Part shown: in pieces, positions 11,525-24,000 of the stretch
How the letters are laid out: each line of letters starts with the position of its first letter
How positions within the stretch are numbered: the first letter of the stretch is position 1
Assembly: GCA_904063045.1 (NCBI GenBank)
Contig: CAJFCJ010000109.1
Span: 1-46,350, forward strand
Direction of reading: 5' to 3'
Source: Dimorphilus gyrociliatus
Taxonomy: Eukaryota; Annelida; Polychaeta; Dinophilidae
Length of the DNA stretch: 46,350 nucleotides
Position numbers and translations under genes: made by a program
Notes under the pieces: model-generated
Seen by the model: the letters and a program-made list of their open reading frames with translations, nothing else
Database searches by the model: none
What the model was told of the DNA's origin: nothing

Positions 11525-13504
11525 TTATGAAACAAAAAATAGGGCAAATGATGTTAAATGCCATTCTAAGCTAAAAATATTATGTCCCGTCTCAATTGAT
11601 ACAATGTCACCTTGTTGCAAATTCACTAATCCTCCTCTGCTCATAGTCTGATAACCCATTTGACTAATTAGCCTTTGCATTCCTAACTTTTGTTCATTAT
11701 TTACCATTACATAAATTACAGATTGAGAAAATTCCCAAGTTCCAACAGATACATCAATGTAGTATAAACCGGAAACTGAAACTTGATAAGACTTATCTAC
11801 AGATGTCCAACCGGAATTTGTATCAAGAACAACTTGCTGAAAATCAATTTTTACCCTTGAAGATGTAATTAAATTTGTTGTTCTATAGGCATAAAATGCT
11901 GGACTTTCTTCACTTGCATTCAATTTAAATCCTGTCATATATGTTCTCAAAGAGTTTGACCATGTAATGCCTTCATTCAATTTTAGTGATATTCTATCAT
12001 TTTCATCCAATTGAACAATTGCCCCTCTTGACGCTTGACTATTTCCATTAGCAGTATGACCCTTGGCTAAAGACCTATCAAAAGATGCTGTCTCATTATT
12101 TACTGTTAAGCTAATCACGCATTTATGTTGAGCAGAATAGCCAGTTCCAAATTTAAAAAAATACCATCCTTTTGTTGATACTGTCAATTCAGTTCTTTCA
12201 GTGTTCAAAGATGCTCCCCTTAATGATATAATCAGTGGAAGAGGGATTGGATTTCCAGGAGTAAAAAAACTTGCGTGCGTTCCTATGAAAAATATTGTGT
12301 TGGATTCATAATGGAAACCAGACCAAGATGTTTCAAAACCATTTTCACTACCTACAGCCATAGAGTCGAATGCTTGAGCTAGATGAGGTTGGAAGAGAGG
12401 AGTCAGTGAATATATTCCAGATCTACTAGAAGTATCACTTTGATGGCTGAAACTCTGATAGAGATCTATAGTTGTACCTACATTCCTGAATCTTGTTAAG
12501 AAGGTAGTTGTTGTCCTTAAAGAAGTGGTTGCAGTATAGGATAGGAAATAGAAACCACTCTTTCTTATATTTAAAGAATTTGTTTCGGCGTTGAACAGGT
12601 CACCATTGTCATGATTTACTTTATGCCATATAATTTTTCCGGTATTTAAAGATGTAGATCTTGTCAGAGATACCATGAATGCAGGATTATGATTTAAATT
12701 GCACGGACGATTTGAGCATAGCTCTACGTCAACTGAACTTCCTGGACATTCAGCTCCTCCATTCAATGGTGGAGGATTTGTACAACTTCTCGTACGAATC
12801 TTTAAGCCATCTCCACAGGCTGGTTCACATTCACCCCATTCTGACCATTCTGACCATCCTCCTGCTATAGGACAGTTAGATTCTTCCGCAGTAACACATA
12901 TTCTCCCTAAACAGTCACGAACGTTCAATGATGGACTAAAGAAGTAGCCCTGCGGACATTGTTGAGGCCAAGCAACGCCATTGTAACAATGATAATATTG
13001 TCTACAATCATTCTTATTTGGAAAAGTCCCATTATGACCACCTTCACAATCATCATTTTTCAGATAGCAAGATTCTTTCATTGAACTTCCACCGTCAAAA
13101 TCCATTGGACATTCCGTAGCATGATCCGATCTAATAATGATTGACGAAGCTCCTCCAGGACAATCAGCCTCTTGTGGTTCAACGCAGATGGAATATTTAC
13201 AATTGGTTAAGGAGATGGTAAAAAAAAGTCCAGGAGGACATTGTTGAGGATGGGCTGTACCATTGATACAATGGTAATAGATTCCACAATACTCCGGATC
13301 AGGAAAGGATCCGTCAATGGGTTTCAGTTCAGCGTTAATTGGACAAACAAAATTCGAAAGATTATGTTCGACAGACAATAATACTATTTAAAAAAAAAGC
13401 AGGATTCAGACAGAAAGTAAAGAATTATTAAAAACAATAACAAAAAAAAAAACTTGAAATTATATATAGTACTCACACAATAGGATAATATTTAAATATT
13501 TCAT
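11525..13504 (-). CDS. secreted CBM14-TSP1-C1q-like modular protein
   Basis: I infer two exons: 13504-13477, with the ATG and donor GTGAGT, and 13383-11525. The join keeps the frame and gives about 628 residues with a hydrophobic signal peptide beginning MKYLNIILLLLL. Domains in order are: CBM14 chitin-binding at about 23-80 (YYHCINGTAHPQQCPPG); a second CBM14 at about 100-175 (YYHCYNGVAWPQQCPQG); a TSP1 repeat at about 186-237 (WSEWSEWGECEPACGDG, then RTRSC); and three C1q/TNF-like jelly rolls at about 243-366, 371-503 and 504-628, each with the SGFYFLSYTA-like or SGLYYIDV-like strand. CBM14 binds chitin and C1q-like heads usually trimerise and bind ligands. I infer an extracellular lectin-like or matrix protein, perhaps in cuticle, gut lining or immunity. 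No frame break is visible. A CTCF-like motif lies 455 bases upstream. Confidence 0.88.
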
Positions 13505-14285
13505 TCTAATCCTCTTATTCTAACTATTTTAATTGGATAGCTTTTATGATTTTTATATCATTTGATATCTTGTGTTTATCTGTTCAAAAAAACAAAAAAA
13601 AGAACACTTGTCTAAACAGTTTATTTCCCACAGATCTTTCAACAATCAGATAATAATTATGCTTTGTCATAGTGTGCTGTTTATCATTGACCTGAATATT
13701 AGTCAATTTACATGTAGGAACTGCAAGGATACCTTTTAGAAAGTCTATAATTAGAATTTAGCTCAATTCATTTATGTAAACTTAACTGTAATGTTATAGT
13801 TTTCATCTCTACTCCTATCTAAATAGAACTATATTGATTCATTTTGTTTATATAAGCCTATTTGTTACAGTTGTACTACTTCATCTAATCTAAGGTTCTT
13901 TTAATATAGATATTAGACTCTGAGGGATGTTAATGATCTATATTTTGGAATTTTAAGACCAGTGGCGCCATCTATTGAAATATATTTCCTCCTTATCTTA
14001 ATGCAGGCTCGGGTGTTATGGTAAAAAATTGAATATTGTACTAAAATTATAAATGAAAGACTTAGACGCTTTTCATCAGAATAGGACTAGTGAGTATTTA
14101 CTCAATATCACTTTAACAGTGAATGTGTTGTTGTAGCATGTTAGGCAAGTTCTGTCTTCTTGGGAAGACTCAATACTTTATAAGCTGCTCAAGTGGTTAC
14201 TATAGATACTACTGGACTGGTCAAATGACTAAAAAACTTTAATAAAAGTTCATCTTCATTCATTTTGGTCAATGTCAAGGCCAAA
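13505..14285. other. intergenic stretch upstream of the chitin-binding gene
   Basis: No exon recognised. It contains the CTCF-like motif at 13959-13978 and AT-rich sequence that should include the promoter of the minus-strand gene at 11525-13504. Confidence 0.45.
13959..13978 (-). promoter_or_regulatory. CTCF-like binding motif
   Basis: On the minus strand the site reads TCAATAGATGGCGCCACTGG. The core TAGATGGCGCC matches the YAGRTGGCGC core bound by CTCF in bilaterians. A second site of the same orientation lies at 25875-25894, also upstream of a minus-strand gene. This is a motif match only. GCGCCATCTA is also known inside some invertebrate transposable elements. Confidence 0.4.
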
Positions 14286-14390
14286 CTGATGGTTAGGGAC
14301 AAAAATGCGGAAATTAATTTACCAACAGTTGGATTAGGGTTAGGGTTAAAATGCAAAATTGGGGACATTTCATCCGCATCATTGAAAGAA
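14286..14390. repeat. degenerate MITE-like family 1 copy
   Basis: GGATTAGGGTTAGGGTTAAA is followed by ATGCAAAATTGGGGACATTT and CATCCGCATC. The left side at 14296 (AAAATGCGGAAATTAATTTA) is a weak inverted match to the right end. It fits an older member of the family. Confidence 0.4.
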
Positions 14391-14653
14391 TCACCTTTAC
14401 AAATTTAAGAAAAGGGGTAACTTCTAAGTGTTTTTACTATAGCTGTTCTTAGAGTTGAGTCAGTTAGAATACTTCCATAAAAGCTGAATCTAGGGTAATG
14501 GTTAAATTGTCAATTGACTCTTTATTATGTCTTTTCCTTTTCATAGATGACTTGACTAGAGCTATATTTAGTTATTCCGTTTCCTAGGCAATCAATTGAT
14601 AAAGTGAATTTTTTTGAAAATTAATGAAAATTTGTCAGTTCCCTAGATATTGT

Positions 14654-14800
14654 AATTAGCCTTCCTAAATGTTGAACTTTTGTAAAATCCTGTTACTAAA
14701 GATAAATATAAACTAGACAGTTTGGCAGTTGCAAAGTGATGATTGAATATAAGAGGCAGACTTCAAAGTATATAAATTCTCACTGGTTTCATTCCAATCA
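14654..14800. repeat. dispersed repeat with LTR-like features, copy 1
   Basis: From TTAGCCTTCCTAAATGTTGA onward, this segment matches 34976-35130 at roughly 80% identity, including AAACTAGACAGTTTGGCAGT and a TATA-like AAAGTATATAAATTCTCACT. The other copy continues to a polyadenylation-like AATAAA, so I suspect a solo LTR or part of one. Confidence 0.5.
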
Positions 14801-16114
14801 TCATCTCTCAATCTAATCATCTAAAAAGATCATTTGGAAACATCCTCCACTGGAAGAAGCCTTCCGTCTCTCAACTAACCCTAACCCTGACATTTTATTT
14901 TTAAATGAATGAGACAATCTACGCTAAATAAAAAAAAGTGATTTTTCTAATCCTGATTTAATATCAAAGAATTGAACTCTCATCTCTCTCTCTCTCTCTC
15001 TGTCTAGCACTATATCATCCATTATCTCATTATCCAAATAATCTTATTTACGCCAAAATTATCTATTCTGTAATTTCGTCTCTTAGGGTTAGGGTTAAAT
15101 AATGGAAAAAATTGCCAAAGTTTTATTCATCATATTATTAAATTTGATAGAAAGTTACCAAAGAGATACGACAAATTTTTAAAACCTAATGGTACTCTCA
15201 ATGTTTCCGTTGGATTGGCTTTTGATTGATATTCTTGAAATTCGAGATGAATTGATCACTTTTAACGTTTGGGAGAGACTGGTATTCTTTCCTTCTAACA
15301 ACACTACTTTTAGAAGTTTTAGAAATTGATTGTTTTAAAACAGGAAAATCCATTGTTCATCAAAATGTCATTTCACAATTGACTTCCGCCCCTAATTTCT
15401 TGACAGTTTGTCATCTATAACTTTTTGCAAAATGACAGAAAAAAAGGGACTAAAAACTCATTTTTTAAATAAAAGATAGTCTAAGGTCAAGGTTAGATTA
15501 GGGTCAAACTGCAAATTCATAAACATTTTTCGTTGCATTCGTATATTCCATCTTTCTTTCTTTCTTAAAAGTAAAAAACGTTTTCATAGCCGAATTTTTA
15601 GGAGTATTTTAATAATCATTCTATTTTTGAATTTTTTCCCATCAGTTTCAGCTAACCCTTTTGCCATATATCACATACTTTAGTTTGGAAATTCTAATCT
15701 AATCATTTGAGTGGGTCACCTGGAAACCAATTGAGAAAGAAGAAGAATACCTTTCTAAAAAGTTGCATAGCTTGCCTATGGAGGGTGAGAACACCTTTTA
15801 TTGATTGGTGTCTTCTTATTTCTTATAACCATTAGAACCATGTATTATGAATATTGTTTAAAGTTAAAGCATATTTTATTTTGGCAGAGTATGCCTTTGA
15901 ATGAACATGGAAGAGAAATTTTAGCAAAAAAAAGGTAAAGAATGTTAATTAGCAATTTTTAAATTTAATTTAAAAAATTCAACTGAAAATATTCAACTGA
16001 TTAGATTCAATTTAACTTTTTTTTGTAAAATCTCCTAACCATATTAATCAATTTTTCAGTATTTTATTATTAATTATTAGCCCTAAAACCTATTTTTTTT
16101 CTTTTCATCAATAC
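14801..16114. other. intergenic stretch with short repeats
   Basis: No gene recognised. It contains (CT)n at about 14980-15001, and TTAGGGTTAGGG-bearing scraps of the MITE-like family at about 15084-15125 and 15480-15545. The latter ends TTCATAAACATTTTTCGTTG, like the family's right end. Confidence 0.4.
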
Positions 16115-16625
16115 TAGCTATACTCTTAATTATAGAAATTGGATCACAATCTATTCCAGCAGACCCTGACTATAATCTAAATCCTACAGACAAGCCTTGC
16201 AGTAAACAGAATTCATCTCAATCTGATGAGTGAAATTGTAAAATACAGAAGCATTGTTTGGTAAAGATTCCTAATAGAATATATATGGTTAAACTGCTAA
16301 CTCCATACAATATGTAGAGCTTTTGAAGAGGTTCAGAAAGAATCTGCATAGGAATTAGATCATGACAATGCCTGACCTCATGCCAGTCCTGTACACAATA
16401 GATTTCATTAGAAATCAGGGATGGTCTATATATCCCCATCCACCATACAACCTTGATTTGGCCCCATCTGATCACTACCTGTTTGAACAACCAAAAGAGC
16501 ATGTCAAGGGTGTTGACAATGATAGTTTAGATGAACTAAAAAAACATTTCAGGGAATTTCTGAAGAGAAAGCCATCCTCCTTTTATTTAAATGCCATTGA
16601 CATACATCTGTTCAAAGGGTAGACA
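16115..16625 (+). pseudogene. mariner transposase relic, C-terminal part
   Basis: The plus strand encodes a degenerate DNARPH-like segment near 16365, then GWSIYPHPPYNLDLAPSDHY and a YLFEQPKEHVKG segment, then a K-rich stretch ending FYLNAIDIHLF. These correspond to the HPPYSPDLAPSDYHLF and FY-GI-L motifs at the C-terminus of mariner transposases. Upstream frames show stops. It cannot make an active transposase. Confidence 0.7.
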
Positions 16626-16829
16626 TGATTGAGCAATAGATGGGACTATTATATCATTATATAATGATTGTTTCATAATAATAAAGTAACACCAGATTTT
16701 TGCCAATATATATTGAGTAAATATATATTTAAATGTATTGAGTAAAATCAGTTCCCAATCCAACAGTCAGTTTAACTCTGTAACTTTAGAGTGATATATA
16801 AAGGTAGAGAGTAATTATTCAATTTCTTG

Positions 16830-17265
16830 CATCACAGCAAGCTATGACAACTGAAAGCTTAGTGAAAGTTCAGTAAGGAGGCAGGTTAGAGAATTTAAAG
16901 AAGCAAGAACAAATATACTTGACAATGACAGGCAAGGACACTTAAGAACAATTCAGTAACAATGAAAATAATGAAAGAGTTATGGCACTCATCAGAGATA
17001 AAAGGAGAATAAGCTATCATGAGATATCCCAAACATTGAATATAGGTCATGGAGCTATTGAATGTTTGATTTCAAGTCATGGCATGAAAAAGATTGTGTG
17101 AAGATGGATTTCCCAACCAACATCTTTGGGGGTCAGAAAGATGGAAGGGTGAAGAATTGTACAGAACTCTTAGAAAAGTATGTAAAAGAAATTGCCATGT
17201 GGCTTAGTGCCTTGATAAAAATGGGGAATTTAAAGATAAAAAGACATAAGCATATTACATAATTA
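16830..17265 (+). pseudogene. mariner transposase relic, N-terminal part
   Basis: Pieces in several plus-strand frames resemble the DNA-binding half of a mariner transposase: RRISYHEISQTLNI-like and GHGAIEC-like text near 16995-17065, then RVKNCTELLEKYVKE near 17145. Stops and frameshifts interrupt it. It lies 3' of a C-terminal piece in the same orientation, so the two are separate insertions or one rearranged element. Confidence 0.6.
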
Positions 17266-17615
17266 TTTCTGTAGCTCTAAGAACACTAACCCTGATTAAA
17301 ACTTTCAGGGTGCCTCTAATAGCTTAGAATAGAAACAAAAGTTGTAGATTAGTCACCAAAAAACACAAAGAAATTTATTTTGCCTACTTTGGTACTAATA
17401 TTCTTTTTTAAATATTACAAAATCAGTTTGAAGTCATAAATGTGTGTCGTTTTTGGAGAATTTTCCTTATTATTGATCCAAGAGTGTAAATATCGCTAAA
17501 TTCTCTTCCAGGTTCTTTGCGACTCAAATAATGCAAATATAAATAAAAGTTGGATGTTTCAATCTAAGAAAAGAGAAAAAAAAATAACCTAAACAGTTTA
17601 GAATAAAATATTGAA

Positions 17616-17851
17616 TTAAAAAAAAGAACACAAAACTTCATAGAATATATTTTCTATTGAAAAATCACCATTCAATGCAAAGTTATGATTATGAATAGAA
17701 AATAGAGAATTTGTTAAATCTAGAATTAATTTTTGATATTGAAAATTTTGAAAAAAATCATTATCTATTGTAATTTTTTCAAATTGTATTTCATTATAAG
17801 AATCAAATAGAATCAATTTATTCTTTCTTCTATTTTTCATAAATTCAATAC
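17616..17851 (-). other. possible terminal exon, unassigned
   Basis: An open frame of 74 residues begins after a good acceptor (TTTTGTTCCAG on the minus strand near 17852) and ends at a stop at 17616. It starts with a basic MKNRRKNK and is otherwise hydrophilic and aromatic-rich. It lies just downstream of the large receptor gene and could be an alternative C-terminal tail. The frame does not join to the receptor's last GTAAAT without a stop, so I leave it unassigned. Confidence 0.25.
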
Positions 17852-18075
17852 CTGGAACAAAATTTAGAATAAATCATAAATAAATGATTTATTTATATTT
17901 TTTGGTTAAATCTATTTATAAATTATTTAATGGTTATCCAAATTATTTTTAACTTAAAGTCTATTAGAGATAAAAGGATACTTTACAAGAATTATAAGTT
18001 TCTGTAAGAAGCTTTTCATTTGAGATAATTCTTTTGAAAAATAATAAGATGAATTTTTGAATTTGTAGCTAATAT

Positions 18076-21000
18076 TTACTTTTCATTCTTTGTCTTCTGC
18101 TTTACAAAATCTAGATTTCTATTTATTGCATCTATTGTCAAAAGAATTGGATTCAAGATAGAATTGAATGGTAACATTAATGCAAATATTAAATCTTTAG
18201 TATTTAGTTTAATGAGGTTATTTGAATCTAAAATTCCTGTTAAAAAAATAGATTATTGTTCTAGCAAAATGGCATGCTCTTTTTTTAAGAAAAGCAAAAC
18301 CTGTTGTTGAAATTGGAATCCATAATAGAAAATTTGAAAAGCTATTGATTATAAATGTAGTTTTCACTTTCCTCATCACATTGAAATTGCCTTTTTCATC
18401 AGTTTTAAATCTCTCATAAGATTTCCTTATAATAAATATAATATGAAAATTTAATACGAAAATAATACAGCTCATCCCAATCATAAGAATTATAATAAAT
18501 ACGAAAGTAACCGCGTGAAGATGGTGATAATTCAATGAAAAAATTGCAAAACAAAATGATGTTTGACTGTGAAAATTCTAAAATAAAGTTACAAATAGAA
18601 ATTTGAAATATAGATGTTTATATATAAAAACAAAAAAAATAAACAACTTTGTCTAAAATAAATGGTATCATTGACAAAAGAAAACATGAAACTATTGCAA
18701 GAACAACCATAACTAATGCCTGACTTTTAACACCATCTGAACTCTTTAAAGGATCTAAAACTGCTATATGCCTTATTATTGTTGCAATGAATAGACTGGT
18801 TGTTGACATTAATAGTGAAAATGTCATAAAGAAACCTAATATTTTACAAAATGCTGTCCCTCTCCAATATGACTCATTTTCAAGAAATGTTTGATCAAAA
18901 TATGTGTCAACTATCACCAAGGTCAAAGTGTAAAGTGAAATTATTAAATCACTTAGATTGATTAACAAAGATAAATATTTTGAAATGTGTTTTATTGATA
19001 AATTAAATAATATTGAAATTATATTTCCAATACAACCAACAATTCCATAAAACCAACTCAACAATTTTTGAATTTTTGATTTTATTAAATTTGAACAAAT
19101 TGGATAAGTTTTTACAAATGGCTGACATTTTGAAAATTTATTATTATATTTCTGAAAAAGGCAACAGATTTTTTGATTGTCGCCTAGGATATTATCAATT
19201 GTTTGTAATTTTTGTATAGCAGACGACAATTCATCTAATGGAATACTGCTATTCATTAACATAAGTTTACTCAATTGATCAAAATGTGAGAAAGACATTT
19301 CTTCAATATTTTGTATATGACAATTCATAATAATTAATGTATGTAAATGGGTCAATGTTTGAAAATCTATATTTGAAATTATATATACTCTACTATAAGA
19401 AATATTTAAAATTTTTAAATGAGTAGATTGAAAATTATTTAAAAATGACAATGACAAAATTGGATTGTTTGCAATTGTAAAATTTTGTAGTAGATTATAT
19501 CTGTAAGTTAAAATTTTATCTTCACTATTTAATCTGTTATCAATCAATGATAAGGATACTAAATTTGGGAAATAATGAAATTTCCTTTTAAAGTATACAG
19601 AATTTTGGCTAATTGCCAAAATTAATAAATGTGTTGAATTTTCCAGTAAATTTAGCATATGTAAAAATTCACCACCAAAAATTGTTAATTTTTTAACATA
19701 TTCTATATTTTCATCAATTATCGCTCTCTCCCAATTTTCTTTAGTAATACTTGAAACTTTTTCCAAATTGCATATAAAAGAAAATTTTGATTCATTTACG
19801 CAATAGGGACGTTTTAAAATTGGAATTTTACATAAAAGTTCATCACTACCATCCAAACAATCAATAATATCGTCACAAATTCGATTTAAAATGAAAAATT
19901 GTTTACTACTTTGGCATTTAAAATAACCTTCAGCAGTGAAATTATCTTATAAAAGGACAAAAGTAAATTTCATTTGTTTTCAAGGTCAAATATTTGACTT
20001 TGTTGTTACCACAGCCAATTTCATCATCATGTTGAAAGCATTGATGAATGCCATCACAAATGAAATTTATAGAAATACAATACTGTTCCCTATGACAAAG
20101 ATAAAATCCAGGTGGACAAAATGTTTTATTACAGAAACCATCATTGCTAAAGAGATCAGTGATTGGATGTCCCATTGAAGATATATCATAGAAACAATAA
20201 TCATTTCTCTTTTTACTTTGATAAAATGATTCTCCAATCATTTTATCATAGCAGTTAAAGTGTAACCCATCTCCATAGGCCTTTGGCAAACACGAATTAT
20301 CACATAGAAACTGGTGTTTGTAATTGCAAGCTAAAGTAGAAAGAGGGAAATAACAACTTTCCATTTTTGGTAAATTCAATGCTTACTTTTAATATAAATT
20401 TTATTCAGGGCTTTGTTATTAAGGCAAATTTCATCACTAGAATCAAAGCAGTTTCTCTCATTGTTACAAATTTTATTCTGTTTTACACATTGCTTATTTG
20501 AGCATTTTCTATAAAGTAAACAACAAGGTTTTCAGCTTTTTACTTGGAATTTTGTTCAGCAGATACTAAAGTTTCAAGTTCACAGTTCACCTAAAAGTAG
20601 CCTGTCTGAAAAGGAGTTGTTTGAACAATCCCCATCAAACAATGGCCACTTTTAGGACAACTATTACTTAGTAGGTCAACTTGGCTTTTTTATTTAATAT
20701 GAAAATTTAAAATTATGCCTTTTCAGCCTAGTTGACCAATTGCAAAAGGAAAAATGACTTTATTACAGCTCATTAAATGAACAGCTTGGATAGGCTGAAA
20801 AGGTAAGAAGAAGAAAAAAAAAGCATTATATTTTCATTTTTAAAAGCAAAAAAACATGCCACAATGCAACTCATCAGAACCATCCAGACAATCATTATTA
20901 TAATTACAAACAAGGATATAATCTATTGTTTGTTGTCCTGAATGACATTGAAAAAAATGCCTTTTATCAATAGAACAATTGTTTTTCTCATTGCTTAAAG

Positions 21001-24000
21001 AACAATCAATATTGTTGTCACACTTGAATGCTTCATTGAGGAAGATTTTCCTCTTTTTGCATAAATAGATATTCTGCATTGACAGAGAAGAATTTACATT
21101 GAAAGATGTTTTAATTTTAACTCTTTCAACAGAAGCTAATTATAAGAAAAAGTTAAAATTATAAAGTTTGTATAGAAACATTGGAGGAAGGAGAAAAACT
21201 TCCATTAACTTGAAGTTTTACCCTAACCGCGGCCATTTTACTGGTTGGGCCACGGCATAGATTGAGAGCTATGTAAGGTAAAACTTTGAAATGGAAGTGA
21301 GTTTTTCCCATCTCCAACATTGTTTGTTATATACATAATATTTCCTGACAAACAATTAACTTTGAATAGAGATTTTTACAGGCAGTTGTATATATTCTAT
21401 CATTAATTTCGCCTTCTTTCCTGTGAATCTGTAATGTTGGAGAGATAAGATAATTGAAAAATTGTTAACAAAAAAATTGTTTACCATTTCAAAATTTCTA
21501 AAACATTGATTTTTTTTTTTTAAATCAAATTTTTCATTAAAATACAAATCTTCATTAAAATTAACATATTTATAGTAATCTGTCTTTGTAAAAATATTAA
21601 TATTTCTATAATGAAATCACCTATTTTGACAAACCAAATTTAATATTTGGTAGAGATAAATCAAATTCACTTCCGGTTACATAAATACTTTTATTTCTGA
21701 AGATATTAAAATTTTGTGAGTATACCTGAAAATTAACTCTGATCTCTTTGCTACCACAAAAACCATGACCTATGACCTAGGATTTCGAAAAGACTAACCA
21801 ACCTGTATCCTTTACTAGAGACTTTTAATTCTAAAAAAGTGTTATTGATTTGAGAAGATTAAAACAGAGATTTTCTCTTTTATACTTATATATTGAATAA
21901 GATTTTCAGTATTGTTTTCTTTAAGTAGAATGATATTTTTGAAATAATCAAAAACAAATTGACTTTTAAATGTTGGATAATCCAACAAAGTTAAATTTCT
22001 CTTTAAACAAAATTCTTCCATTTCCAGAACATTTTTCTTTTTTTTAATTGTATAAAATGAATAGCAAGTGTCATAAATCATAAACACGTGATCATTCTCT
22101 CCTCTGCATAATTTACTTGAACGATTTGAACATTCAACAGAATATGCAAACCATTGTTTTGAATTTCTTTATTGATTGATAGAAGTAAGATTTTGTTGCA
22201 GTCAATCACACTACTCACCCATATTTTATCTTACAATCTGTAAAACTGGATGCATTTTTTGAACAAATTAACGTTTCGTGAATATTTATTTTTATATTTT
22301 TTTCCACTTTAAAAAACATCTTATAATATTTAACAATTGTTCCATAATTAAATCCAAAAAATGAGCAAATTCTCATCATGGTATTATAGGATAAATACAT
22401 AAAATCATACCAGTTGTTTTTGTAATATAATTGAAAATTTCCAGAAAACTTGTCAAATTTACCCTGAGTTTGATATGAGTATAGTGAAATTGTGTTGGAT
22501 TTCAATCTAGAATCTAGTAGTTAGTTTTTAAATTGGACAATTAAGAATAAAAGAAAAATAAAAGAAAATAAAACACTTTATTACAAAAGCTCTTTGGAGT
22601 AATTACACATTTTGAAGAGAGAAGATAGATACTTCCATATGATATTTCCGGTCCATTAAGACAAAGATGATTCTGATATACCTCAAGAAATGGAACCTGC
22701 AATTAAATAATTATTTACAATCAAAAAAATCACAACAGCCTGTCTTCTTTCTTATTACATTTTTTAATAAAACTAGCTTGCTATGGCAATAATCTGAAAA
22801 AAGTCCTAATTTTTCACAAAATAATTTACATAAAATTGAATGTTCATAAACTGGTTGAGAAGTAAATGGAAAAATTGATCCATAACTTTTGGATTCAATA
22901 TAAAATTCACTATATAAATTGTCTTCCATTTCTAATTCACTTGATAGATTTCTATCTTTTTCTATTGTTTTTATTTCGTATTCTATGATAAATCAAAACT
23001 GATTCGTTAGGGTAAGTTTTTGGGTCATTTCTAGGGTTATAATATTTTTCAGTTAATGTAGAGTTGAACTGAGGGTTAGGAAGCAGAAAGTGGGGCATAA
23101 GTTAAGGGTAAAACACCAAAAACTGAACCATTTTCTTCCAGACCCTCCTGTCCCCCCCCCCCAACCCAAAAAAAGGGGTAAAATTTGTCAATTACGAACC
23201 GTTAAGATAGAAAAATTGACAAGATAAAGATTTAATATTCCAAAGTAAACCTTTTTTATCTTCTAACCAAATGAATGAATTGTTTTGCAGTAGAACTGCA
23301 AAACCAGTCAAATTTAACAAAATATGAGGAATAATAAATTCAGATTTTTCGCATATATCGTTGTCTTTTGGTAAAAGGGAATCCGTAAGAATTTGATAAG
23401 TTTTTTCCATATTTCTAACAAATAATCCATATTTGATTTTGTAAAATTGAATTGAAAAGTAATCTGACAAAAGGAAAAAAAAATGGCTGAAACTTTGAAT
23501 ATTTTCACTTGAATATATTTAGAAATTTTTGTTGTTAAAGGAGAAAGGAAATTGGGGTTAGGATCTTTTGTTTTTTTTTAACACAGAAAATGGACATGAT
23601 TTATTATCAACTAGCTTCTATTTACATAGATTATCAATTTTAAAGCATTTTATCATTGATCCGTGGCTAGAACTTGAATTTCTTGCTACTCTGCAAATGA
23701 AGATAAATGAGTAATGATTGCAAATTTTCAAATGGATGAAAAGATAATAAAATTATTAACATAATTTTAGAAATATCATAACTTTGAAAATTAGCAATAA
23801 AACTTGTATTTTCCACCAATTTCTTGTATTTAAAGACTGAATGAAGATGATCATAGCCAAGTAATTTACATAATTCATTAGTGAGAGTTAATGGTAATTT
23901 TCCATACTCTAGTAATCTATCAGTATTTTCATTTTTCATTTTTACATATAGAATTCCAAATATAGAATTATTATTATCATTCAAGATATTTAAATTAAAT

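Noticed and set aside
11138-11651. Frames between the truncated receptor and the chitin-binding gene
   Set aside because: A lysine-rich plus-strand frame (11355-11651) runs antisense into the 3' end of the chitin-binding gene and matches nothing I recognise.
12679-12947. Plus-strand open frames opposite the chitin-binding gene
   Set aside because: They lie fully antisense to clear CBM14 and TSP1 coding sequence and have no motif of their own.
16115-17265. One intact mariner element
   Set aside because: The C-terminal piece precedes the N-terminal piece, and both contain stops, so they cannot be one working transposase.
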